Shown one piece after another: positions 51,674 through 63,411 of a stretch of DNA of 64,000 bases. Position 1 is the first letter of the stretch. Each line of letters begins with the position of its first letter. The translations under genes and the position numbers were made by a program. A model generated the notes under the pieces. The model saw only the letters and a list, made by a program, of their open reading frames with translations, did no database searches and was not told where the DNA came from. Source of the stretch: Hippophae tibetana. Lineage: Eukaryota; Streptophyta; Magnoliopsida; Rosales; Elaeagnaceae. The stretch covers positions 37,291,843 to 37,355,842 of the forward strand of contig CM072810.1 of assembly GCA_037013495.1 (NCBI GenBank). The letters are read 5' to 3'.

Positions 51674-53427
51674 ATGATAGCAATCCACTTTCGCGGATGG
51701 AAAGAGCTTGACTTTATAGACATCAAGTATAGTTGTACGAGCGAAGCTATTTTGACACAATTGTTAGAAATGATGAATCTAGTACCAATGAAGAGAAAAT
51801 ATCTATACTTTCCCATAGATTTACTAAATTTCTTAGAAAGAATAAACCCGTTTTTAGGGATTTAAAAAAAAGGTAATCCGAGCTCTAAAATGATTATTTC
51901 AATGAATTTATAGTGGTATTTCTTCCAAGAAACTTCAAACATTTTGGAGACCACTCATATAGGCATTTGAACAAAAAACTAAATCTAGAACTATGCAGCT
52001 AAACATAAATTTTGAACTCTATATCATGCAAGAGGATGAAACTTTGAACAAATTCTATGCAGGTTTTTGAATCATTATCAACTACCCGTACAATTTGGAT
52101 GGACCTATTTGGGAAAAAAAGTAGATTGAGAAAACTTTTGTTAGCCAACATTATCATTTTCAAGAAAAAGATACCTTGCTTAAATCCATATAGAAGGCCT
52201 GTGAACTTACTGTTAAATGAATCAGTTGGGAAATTATTCGAACTGCATTATTTGTTGCCAAGATGATAGCAATCCACTTTCGTGGATGGAAAGAGCTTGA
52301 CTTTATAGCCATCAAGTATAGTGGTATGAGCGAAGCTATTTTGACACAATTGTTAGAAATGATGAATCTAATACCAATGAAGAGAAAATATCTATACCTT
52401 CCCATAGATTTACTAAATTTCTTAGAAAGAATAAACCCGTTTTTAGGGATTTAAGAAAAAGGTAATCCGAGCTCTAAAATGATTATTTGAATTAATTTAT
52501 AGTGGTATTTCTTCCAAGAAACTTCAAACATTTTGGAGACCACTCATATAGGCATTTGAACAAAAAACTAAATCTAGAACTATGCAGCTGAACATAAATT
52601 TTGAACTCTATATCATGCAAGAGGATGAAACTTTGAACAAATTCTATGCAGGTTTTTGAATCATTATCAACTACCCATACAATTTGGATGGACCTATTTG
52701 GGAAAAAAAGTAGATTGAGAAAATTGTTGTTAGCCTACATTATCATTTTCAAGAAAAAGATACCTTGCTTAAATCCATATAGAAGGCCTGTGAACTTACT
52801 GTTAAATGAATCAGTTGGAAAATTATTCGAACTGCATTATTTGTTGCCAAGATGATAGCAATCCACTTTCGTGGACGGAAAGAGCTTGACTTGATAGCCA
52901 TCAAGTATAGTGGTACGAGCGAAGATATTTTGACACAATTGTTAGAAATGATGAATCTAATACCAATGAAGAGAAAATATCTATACTTTCCCATAGATTT
53001 ACTAAATTTCTTCCGTTTTTAGGGATTTAAGAAAAAGGTAATCCGAGCTCTAAAATGATTATTTCAATGCATTTATAGTAGTATTTCTTCCAAGAAACTT
53101 CAAACATTTTGGAGACCACTCATATAGGCATTTGAACAAAAAACTAAATCTAGAACTATGCAGCTGAACATAAATTTTGAACTCTATATCATGCAAGAGG
53201 ATGAAACTTTGAACAAATTCTATGCAGGTTTTTGAATCATTATCAACTACCCGTACAATTTGGATGGACCTATTTGGGAAAAAAAGTAGATTGAGAAAAC
53301 TTTTGTTAGCCTACATTATCATTTTCAAGAAAAAGATACCTTGCTTAAATCCATATAGAAGGCCTGTGAACTTACTGTTAAATCAATCAGTTGCGAAATT
53401 ATTCGAACTGCATTATTTGTTGCCAAG
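51674..53427 (+). repeat. 1,754-bp trimer of macro-unit copy 2, second of a tandem pair
   Basis: Anchors are at 51674, 52263 and 52852. Base 52001 is A where copy 1 has G at 30904. On the minus strand this turns a CAG codon into a TAG stop in an 89-codon open frame that is intact at 30797-31066, so that frame is not conserved. Confidence 0.88.
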
Positions 53428-55194
53428 ATGATAGCAATCCACTTTCGCAGATGGAAAGAGCTTGACTTTATAGACATCAAGTATAGTTGTACGAGCGAAG
53501 CTATTTTGACACAATTGTTAGAAATGATGAATCTAGTACCAATGAAGAGAAAATATCTATACTTTCCCATAGATTTACTAAATTTCTTAGAAAGAATAAA
53601 CCCGTTTTTAGGGATTTAAAAAAAAGGTAATCCGAGCTCTAAAATGATTATTTCAATGAATTTATAGTCGTATTTCTTCCAAGCGACTTCAAACATTTTG
53701 GAGACCACTCATATAGGCATTTGAGGAAAAAACTAAATCTAGAACTATGCAGCTGAACATAAATTTTGAACTCTATATCATGCAAGAGGATGAAACTTTG
53801 AACAAATTCTACGCAGGTTTTTCAATCAATTTCAACTACCCGTACAATTTGGATGGACCTATTTGGGAAAAAAAGTAGATTGAGAAAACTTTTGTTAGCC
53901 TACATTATCATTTTCAAGAAAAAGATACCTTGCTTAAATCCATATAGAAGGCCTGTGAACTTACTGTTAAATCAATCAGTTGCGAAATTATTCGAACTGC
54001 ATTATTTGTTGCCAAGATGATAGCAATCCACTTTCGCGGATGGAAAGAGCTTGACTTTATAGACATCAAGTATAGTTGTATGAGCGAAGCTATTTTGACA
54101 CAATTGTTAGAAATGATGAATCTAGTACCAATGAAGAGAAAATATCTATACTTTCCCATAGATTTACTAAATTTCTTAGAAAGAATAAACCCGTTTTTAG
54201 GGATTTAAAAAAAAGGTAATCCGAGCTCTAAAATGATTATTTCAATGAATTTATAGTGGTATTTCTTCCAAGAAACTTCAAACATTTTGGAGACCACTCA
54301 TATAGGCATTTGAACAAAAAACTAAATCTAGAACTATGCAGCTGAACATAAATTTTGAACTCTATATCATGCAAGAGGATGAAACTTTGAACAAATTCTA
54401 TGCAGGTTTTTGAATCATTATCAACTACCCGTACAATTTGGATGGACCTATTTGGGAAAAAAAGTATATTGAGAAAACTTTTGTTAGCCAACATTATCAT
54501 TTTCAAGAAAAAGATACCTTCCTTAAATCCATATAGAAGGCCTGTGAACTTACTGTTAAATGAATCAGTTGGGAAATTATTCGAACTGCATTATTTGTTG
54601 CCAAGATGATAGCAATCCACTTTCGTGGATGGAAAGAGCTTGACTTTATAGCCATCAAGTATAGTGGTATAAGCGAAGCTATTTTGACACAATTGTTAGA
54701 AATGATGAATCTAATACCAATGAAGAGAAAATATCTATACCTTCCCATAGATTTACTAAATTTCTTAGAAAGAATAAACCCGTTTTTAGGGATTTAAGAA
54801 AAAGGTAATCCGAGCTCTAAAATGATTATTTGAATTAATTTATAGTGGTATTTCTTCCAAGAAACTTCAAACATTTTGGAGACCACTCATATAGGCATTT
54901 GAACAAAAAACTAAATCTAGAACTATGCAGCTGAACATAAATTTTGAACTCTATATCATGCAAGAGGATGAAACTTTGAACAAATTCTATGCAGGTTTTT
55001 GAATCATTATCAACTACCCGTACAATTTGGATGGACCTATTTGGGAAAAAAAGTAGATTGAGAAAACTTTTGTTAGCCTACATTATCATTTTCAAGAAAA
55101 AGATACCTTGCTTAAATCCATATAGAATGCCTGTGAACTTACTGTTAAATCAATCAGTTGCGAAATTATTCGAACTGCATTATTTGTTGCCAAG
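53428..55194 (+). repeat. 1,767-bp all-long trimer of macro-unit copy 2
   Basis: Anchors are at 53428, 54017 and 54606. It is the counterpart of 32331-34097, with all of that block's markers present, including CGCAGATGG near 53447, GTATATTGAG near 54465 and GTATAAGCG near 54668. Confidence 0.87.
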
Positions 55195-58100
55195 ATGATA
55201 GCAATCCACTTTCGCGGATGGAAAGAGCTTGACTTTATAGACATCAAGTATAGTTGTACGAGCGAAGCTATTTTGACACAATTGTTAGAAATGATGAATC
55301 TAGTACCAATGAAGAGAAAATATCTATACTTTCCCATAGATTTACTAAATTTCTTAGAAAGAATAAACCCGTTTTTAGGGATTTAAAAAAAAGGTAATCC
55401 GAGCTCTAAAATGATTATTTCAATGAATTTATAGTCGTATTTCTTCCAAGCGACTTCAAACATTTTGGAGACCACTCATATAGGCATTTGAGGAAAAAAC
55501 TAAATCTATAACTATGCAGCTGAACATAAATTTTGAACTCTATATCATGCAAGAGGATGAAATTTGAACAAATTCTACGCAGGTTTTTCAATCAATTTCA
55601 ACTACCCGTACAATTTGGATGGACCTATTTGGAAAAAAAAGTAGATTGAGAAAATTGTTGTTAGCCTACATTATCATTTTCAAGAAAAAGATACCTTGCT
55701 TAAATCCATATAGAAGGCCTGTGCACTTACGGTTAAATGAATCAGTTGCGAAATTATTCGAACTGCATTATTTTTTGCCAAGATGATAGCAATCCACTTT
55801 CGTGGACGGAAAGAGCTTGACTTGATAGCCATCAAGTATAGTGGTACCAGCGAAGCTATTTTGACACAATTGTTAGAAATGATGAATCTAATACCAATGA
55901 AGAGAAACTATCTATACTTTCCCATAGATTTACTAAATTTCTTCCGTTTTTAGGGATTTAAGAAAAAGGTAATCCGAGCTCTAAAATGATTATTTCAATG
56001 AATTTATAGTGGTATTTCTTCCAAGAAACTTCAAACATTTTGGAGACCACTCATATAGGCATTTGAACAAAAAACTAAATCTAGAACTATGCAGCTGAAC
56101 ATAAATTTTGAACTCTATATCATGCAAGAGGATGAAACTTTGAACAAATTCTATGCAGGTTTTTGAATCATTATCAACTACCCGTACAATTTGGATGGAC
56201 CTATTTGGGAAAAAAAGTAGATTGAGAAAACTTTTGTTAGCCAACATTATCATTTTCAAGAAAAAGATACCTTGCTTAAATCCATATAGAAGGCCTGTGA
56301 ACTTACTGTTAAATGAATCAGTTGGGAAATTATTCGAACTGCATTATTTGTTGCCAAGATGATAGCAATCCACTTTCGTGGATGGAAAGAGCTTGACTTT
56401 ATAGCCATCAAGTATAGTGGTACGAGCGAAGCTATTTTGACACAATTGTTAGAAATGATGAATCTAATACCAATGAAGAGAAAATATCTATACCTTCTCA
56501 TAGATTTACTAAATTTCTTAGAAAGAATAAACCCGTTTTTAGGGATTTAAGAAAAAGGTAATCCGAGCTCTAAAATGATTATTTGAATTAATTTATAGTG
56601 GTATTTCTTCCAAGAAACTTCAAACATTTTGGAGACCACTCATATAGGCATTTGAACAAAAAACTAAATCTAGAACTATGCAGCTGAACATAAATTTTGA
56701 ACTCTATATCATGCAAGAGGATGAAACTTTGAACAAATTCTATGCAGGTTTTTGAATCATTATCAACTACCCGTACAATTTGGATGGACCTATTTGGGAA
56801 AAAAAGTAGATTGAGAAAACTTTTGTTAGCCTACATTATCATTTTCAAGAAAAAGATACCTTGCTTAAATCCATATAGAAGGCCTGTGAACTTACTGTTA
56901 AATCAATCAGTTGCGAAATTATTCGAACTGCATTATTTGTTGCCAAGATGATAGCAATCCACTTTCGCGGATGGAAAGAGCTTGACTTTATAGACATCAA
57001 GTATAGTTGTACGAGCGAAGCTATTTTGACACAATTGTTAGAAATGATGAATCTAGTACCAATGAAGAGAAAATATCTATACTTTCCTATAGATTTACTA
57101 AATTTCTTAGAAAGAATAAACCCGTTTTTAGGGATTTAAAAAAAAGGTAATCCGAGCTCTAAAATGATTATTTCAATGAATTTATAGTCGTATTTCTTCC
57201 AAGCGACTTCAAACATTTTGGAGACCACTCATATAGGCATTTGAGGAAAAAACTAAATCTAGAACTATGCAGCTGAACATAAATTTTGAACTCTATATCA
57301 TGCAAGATTATGAAACTTTGAACAAATTCTACGCAGGTTTTTCAATCAATTTCAACTACCCGTACAATTTGGATGGACCTATTTGGGAAAAAAAGTAGAT
57401 TGAGAAAATTGTTGTTAGCCAACATTATCATTTTCAAGAAAAAGATACCTTGCTTAAATCCATATAGAAGGCCTGTGAACTTAATGTTAAATGAATCAGT
57501 TGGGAAATTATTCGAACTGCATTATTTGTTGCCAAGATGATAGCAATTCACTTTCGTGGATGGAAAGAGCTTGACTTTATAGCAATCAAGTATAGTGGTA
57601 CGAGCGAAGCTATTTTGACACAATTGTTAGAAATGATGAATCTAATACCAATGAAGAGAAAATATCTATACTTTCCCATAGATTTACTAAATTTCTTAGA
57701 AAGAATAAACCCGTTTTTAGGGATTTAAGAAAAAGGTAATCCGAGCTCTAAAATGATTATTTGAATTAATTTATAGTGGTATTTCTTCCAAGAAACTTCA
57801 AACATTTTGGAGACCACTCATATAGGCATTTGAACAAAAAACTAAATCTAGAACTATGCAGCTGAACATAAATTTTGAACTCTATATCATGCAAGAGGAT
57901 GAAACTTTGAACAAATTCTACGCAGGTTTTTCAATCAATTTCAACTACCCGTACAATTTGTATGGACCTATTTGGAAAAAAAAGTAGATTGAGAAAATTG
58001 TTGTTAGCCTACACTATCATTTTCAAGAAAAAGATACCTTGCTTAAATCCATATAGAAGGCCTGTGCACTTACTGTTAAATGAATCAGTTGCGAAATTAT

Positions 58101-58701
58101 TCGAACTGCATTATTTTTTGCCAAGATGATAGCAATCCACTTTCGTGGACGGAAAGAGCTTGACTTGATAGCCATCAAGTATAGTGGTACGAGCGAAACT
58201 ATTTTGACACAATTGTTAGAAATGATGAATCTAATACCAATGAAGAGAAAATATCTATACTTTCCCATAGATTTACTAAATTTCTTCCGTTCTTAGGGAT
58301 TTAAGAAAAAGGTAATCCGAGCTCTAAAATGATTATTTCAATGAATTTATAGTGGTATTTCTTCCAAGAAACTTCAAACATTTTGGAGACCACTCATATA
58401 GGCATTTGAACAAAAAACTAAATCTATAACTATGCAGCTGAACATAAATTTTGAACTCTATATCATGCAAGAGGATGAAACTTTGAACAAATTCTATGCA
58501 GGTTTTTGAATCATTATCAACTACCCGTACAATTTGGATGGACCTATTTGGGAAAAAAAGTAGATTGAGAAAACTTTTGTTAGCCTACATTATCATTTTC
58601 AAGAAAAAGATACCTTGCTTAAATCCATATAGAAGGCCTGTGAACTTACTGTTAAATCAATCAGTTGCGAAATTATTCGAACTGCATTATTTGTTGCGAA
58701 G
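55195..58701 (+). repeat. Six-monomer stretch of macro-unit copy 2
   Basis: Anchors are at 55195, 55783, 56359, 56948, 57537 and 58126, of which 55783 and 58126 are short. It reproduces 34098-37604, including the one-base deletion at GATGAAATTTG near 55560. Base 57230 is C where copy 1 has A at 36133. Confidence 0.88.
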
Positions 58702-61645
58702 ATGATAGCAATCCACTTTCGCGGATGGAAAGAGCTTGACTTTATAGACATCAAGTATAGTTGTACGAGCGAAGCTATTTTGACACAATTGTTAGAAATG
58801 ATGAATCTAGTACCAATGAAGAGAAAATATCTATACTTTCCCATAGATTTACTAAATTTCTTAGAAAGAATAAACCCATTTTTAGGGATTTAAGAAAAAG
58901 GTAATCTGAGCTCTAAAATGATTATTTCAATGAATTTATAGTGGTATTTCTTCCAAGAAACTTCAAAAATTTTGGAGACCACTCATATAGGCATTTGAAC
59001 AAAAAACTAAATCTAGAACTATGCAGCTGAACATAAATTTTGAACTCTATATCATGCAAGAGGATGAAACTTTGAACAAATTCTATGCAGGTTTTTGAAT
59101 CATTATCAACTACCCATACAATTAGGATGGACCTATTTGGGAAAAAAAGTAGATTGAGAAAATTGTTGTTAGCCTACATTATCATTTTCAAGAAAAAGAT
59201 ACCATGCTTAAATCCATATAGAAGGCGTGTGAACTTACTGTTAAATGAATCAGTTGGGAAATTATTCGAACTGCATTATTTGTTGCCAAGATGATAGCAA
59301 TCCACTTTCGTGGACGGAAAGAGCTTGACTTTATAGCCATCAAGTATAGTGGTACGAGCGAAGCTATTTTGACACAATTGTTAGAAATGATGAATCTAAT
59401 ACCAATGAAGAGAAATTATCTATACTTTCCCATAGATTTACTAAATTTCTTAGAAAGAATAAACCCGTTTTTAGGGATTTAAGAAAAAGGTAATCCGAGC
59501 TCTAAAATGATTATTTGAATTAATTTATAGTGGTATTTCTTCCAAGAAACTTCAAACATTTTGGAGACCACTCATATAGGCATTTGAACAAAAAACTAAA
59601 TCTAGAACTATGCAGCTGAACATAAATTTTGAACTCTATATCATGCAAGAGGATGAAACTTTGAACAAATTCTACGCAGGTTTTTCAATCAATTTCAACT
59701 ACCCGTACAATTTGTATGGACCTATTTGGAAAAAAAAGTAGATTGAGAAAATTGTTGTTAGCCTACACTATCATTTTCAAGAAAAAGATACCTTGCTTAA
59801 ATCCATATAGAAGGCCTGTGAACTTACTGTTAAATCAATCAGTTGCGAAATTATTCGAACTGCATTATTTGTTGCGAAGATGATAGCAATCCACTTTCGC
59901 GGATGGAAAGAGCTTGACTTTATAGACATCAAGTATAGTTGTACGAGCGAAGCTATTTTGACACAATTGTTAGAAATGATGAATCTAGTACCAATGAAGA
60001 GAAAATATCTATACTTTCCCATAGATTTACTAAATTTCTTAGAAAGAATAAACCCATTTTTAGGGATTTAAGAAAAAGGTAATCTGAGCTCTAAAATGAT
60101 TATTTCAATGAATTTATAGTGGTATTTCTTCCAAGAAACTTCAAAAATTTTGGAGACCACTCATATAGGCATTTGAACAAAAAACTAAATCTAGAACTAT
60201 GCAGCTGAACATAAATTTTGAACTCTATATCATGCAAGAGGATGAAACTTTGAACAAATTCTATGCAGGTTTTTGAATCATTATCAACTACCCATACAAT
60301 TAGGATGGACCTATTTGGGAAAAAAAGTAGATTGAGAAAATTGTTGTTAGCCTACATTATCATTTTCAAGAAAAAGATACCATGCTTAAATCCATATAGA
60401 AGGCGTGTGAACTTACTGTTAAATGAATCAGTTGGGAAATTATTCGAACTGCATTATTTGTTGCCAAGATGATAGCAATCCACTTTCGTGGACGGAAAGA
60501 GCTTGACTTTATAGCCATCAAGTATAGTGGTACGAGCGAAGCTATTTTGACACAATTGTTAGAAATGATGAATCTAATACCAATGAAGAGAAATTATCTA
60601 TACTTTCCCATAGATTTACTAAATTTCTTAGAAAGAATAAACCCGTTTTTAGGGATTTACGAAAAAGGTAATCCGAGCTCTAAAATGATTATTTCAATGA
60701 ATTTATAGTGGTATTTCTTCCAAGAAACTTCAAACATTTTGGAGACCACTCATATAGGCATTTGAACAAAAAACTAAATCTAGAACTATGCAGCTGAACA
60801 TAAATTTTGAACTCTATATCATGCAAGAGGATGAAACTTTGAACAAATTCTATGCAGGTTTTTGAATCATTATCAACTACCCGTAAAATTTCGATGGACC
60901 TATTTGGGAAAAAAAGTAGATTGAGAAAATTGTTGTTAGCCTACATTATCATTCTCAAGAAAAAGATACCTTGCTTAAATCCATATAGAAGGCCTGTGAA
61001 CTTACTGTTAAATGAAACAGTTGGGAAATTATTCGAACTGCATTATTTGTTGCCAAGATGATAGCAATCCTTTTTCGTGGACGGAAAGAGCTTGACTTTA
61101 TAGCCATCAAGTATAGTGGTACGAGCGAAGCTATTTTGACACAATTGTTAGAAATGATGAATCTAATACCAATGAAGAGAAAATATCTATACTTTCCCAT
61201 AGATTTACTAAATTTTTTAGAAAGAATAAACCCGTTTTTAGGGATTTAAAAAAAAGGTAATCCGAGCTCTAAAATGATTATTTCAATGAATTTATAGTTG
61301 TATTTCTTCCAAGCGACTTCAAACATTTTGGAGACCACTCATATAGGCATTTGAGCAAAAAACTAAATCTAGAACTATGCAGCTGAACATAAATTTTGAA
61401 CTCTATATCATGCAAGAGGATGAAACTTTGAACAAATTCTACGCAGGTTTTTCAATCAATTTCAACTACCCGTACAATTTGGATGGACCTATTTGGGAAA
61501 AAAAGTAGATTGAGAAAATTGTTGTTAGCCTAATTATCATTTTCAAGAAAAAGATACCTTGCTTAAATCCATATAGAAGGCCTGTGAACTTACTGTTAAA
61601 TCAATCAGTTGCGAAATTATTCGAACTGCATTATTTGTTGCGAAG
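58702..61645 (+). repeat. Five monomers containing a 1,178-bp expansion specific to macro-unit copy 2
   Basis: Anchors are at 58702, 59291, 59880, 60469 and 61058. Copy 1 has only three monomers in this place (37605-39370). The 59291 monomer starts like its counterpart (AGAAATTATC near 59412) but ends like the 57537 monomer (TTTAAGAAAAAGG, TTGAATTAATTT). The following front has TTGTATGG and CCTACACTATC like the 57537/58126 junction, then switches to GAACTTACTG and AATCAATCAG of the 58702 type between about 59768 and 59821. Jumping back one 1,754-bp trimer and then losing one 576-bp monomer gives exactly the extra 1,178 bp. Confidence 0.9.
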
Positions 61646-63411
61646 ATGATAGCAATCCACTTTCGCGGATGGAAAGAGCTTGACTTTATAGACATCAAGT
61701 ATAGTTGTACGAGCGAAGCTATTTTGACACAATTGTTAGAAATGATGAATCTAGTACCAATGAAGAGAAAATATCTATACTTTCCCATAGATTTACTAAA
61801 TTTCTTAGAAAGAATAAACCCATTTTTAGGGATTTAAGAAAAAGGTAATCTGAGCTCTAAAATGATTATTTCAATGAATTTATAGTGGTATTTCTTCCAA
61901 GAAACTTCAAAAATTTTGGAGACCACTCATATAGGCATTTGAACAAAAAACTAAATCTAGAACTATGCAGCTGAACATAAATTTTGAACTCTATATCATG
62001 CAAGAGGATGAAACTTTGAACAAATTCTATGCAGGTTTTTGAATCATTATCAACTACCCATACAATTAGGATGGACCTATTTGGGAAAAAAAGTAGATTG
62101 AGAAAATTGTTGTTAGCCTACATTATCATTTTCAAGAAAAAGATACCATGCTTAAATCCATATAGAAGGCGTGTGAACTTACTGTTAAATGAATCAGTTG
62201 GGAAATTATTCGAACTGCATTATTTGTTGCCAAGATGATAGCAATCCACTTTCGTGGACGGAAAGAGCTTGACTTTATAGCCATCAAGTATAGTGGTACG
62301 AGCGAAGCTATTTTGACACAATTGTTAGAAATGATGAATCTAATACCAATGAAGAGAAATTATCTATACTTTCCCATAGATTTACTAAATTTCTTAGAAA
62401 GAATAAACCCGTTTTTAGGGATTTACGAAAAAGGTAATCCGAGCTCTAAAATGATTATTTCAATGAATTTATAGTGGTATTTCTTCCAAGAAACTTCAAA
62501 CATTTTGGAGACCACTCATATAGGCATTTGAACAAAAAACTAAATCTAGAACTATGCAGCTGAACATAAATTTTGAACTCTATATCATGCAAGAGGATGA
62601 AACTTTGAACAAATTCTATGCAGGTTTTTGAATCATTATCAACTACCCGTAAAATTTCGATGGACCTATTTGGGAAAAAAAGTAGATTGAGAAAATTGTT
62701 GTTAGCCTACATTATCATTCTCAAGAAAAAGATACCTTGCTTAAATCCATATAGAAGGCCTGTGAACTTACTGTTAAATGAAACAGTTGGGAAATTATTC
62801 GAACTGCATTATTTGTTGCCAAGATGATAGCAATCCTTTTTCGTGGACGGAAAGAGCTTGACTTTATAGCCATCAAGTATAGTGGTACGAGCGAAGCTAT
62901 TTTGACACAATTGTTAGAAATGATGAATCTAATACCAATGAAGAGAAAATATCTATACTTTCCCATAGATTTACTAAATTTTTTAGAAAGAATAAACCCG
63001 TTTTTAGGGATTTAAAAAAAAGGTAATCCGAGCTCTAAAATGATTATTTCAATGAATTTATAGTTGTATTTCTTCCAAGCGACTTCAAACATTTTGGAGA
63101 CCACTCATATAGGCATTTGAGCAAAAAACTAAATCTAGAACTATGCAGCTGAACATAAATTTTGAACTCTATATCATGCAAGAGGATGAAACTTTGAACA
63201 AATTCTACGCAGGTTTTTCAATCAATTTCAACTACCCGTACAATTTGGATGGACCTATTTGGGAAAAAAAGTAGATTGAGAAAATTGTTGTTAGCCTAAT
63301 TATCATTTTCAAGAAAAAGATACCTTGCTTAAATCCATATAGAAGGCCTGTGAACTTACTGTTAAATGAATCAGTTGCGAAATTATTCGAACTGCATTAT
63401 TTGTTGCCAAG
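61646..63411 (+). repeat. 1,766-bp all-long trimer in macro-unit copy 2
   Basis: Anchors are at 61646, 62235 and 62824. It matches 39371-41136 at +22,275 bp, with CAAAAATTTTGG, CAATTAGGATGG, ACCATGCTT, AAGGCGTG and AATCCTTTTTCG all present. Confidence 0.9.
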
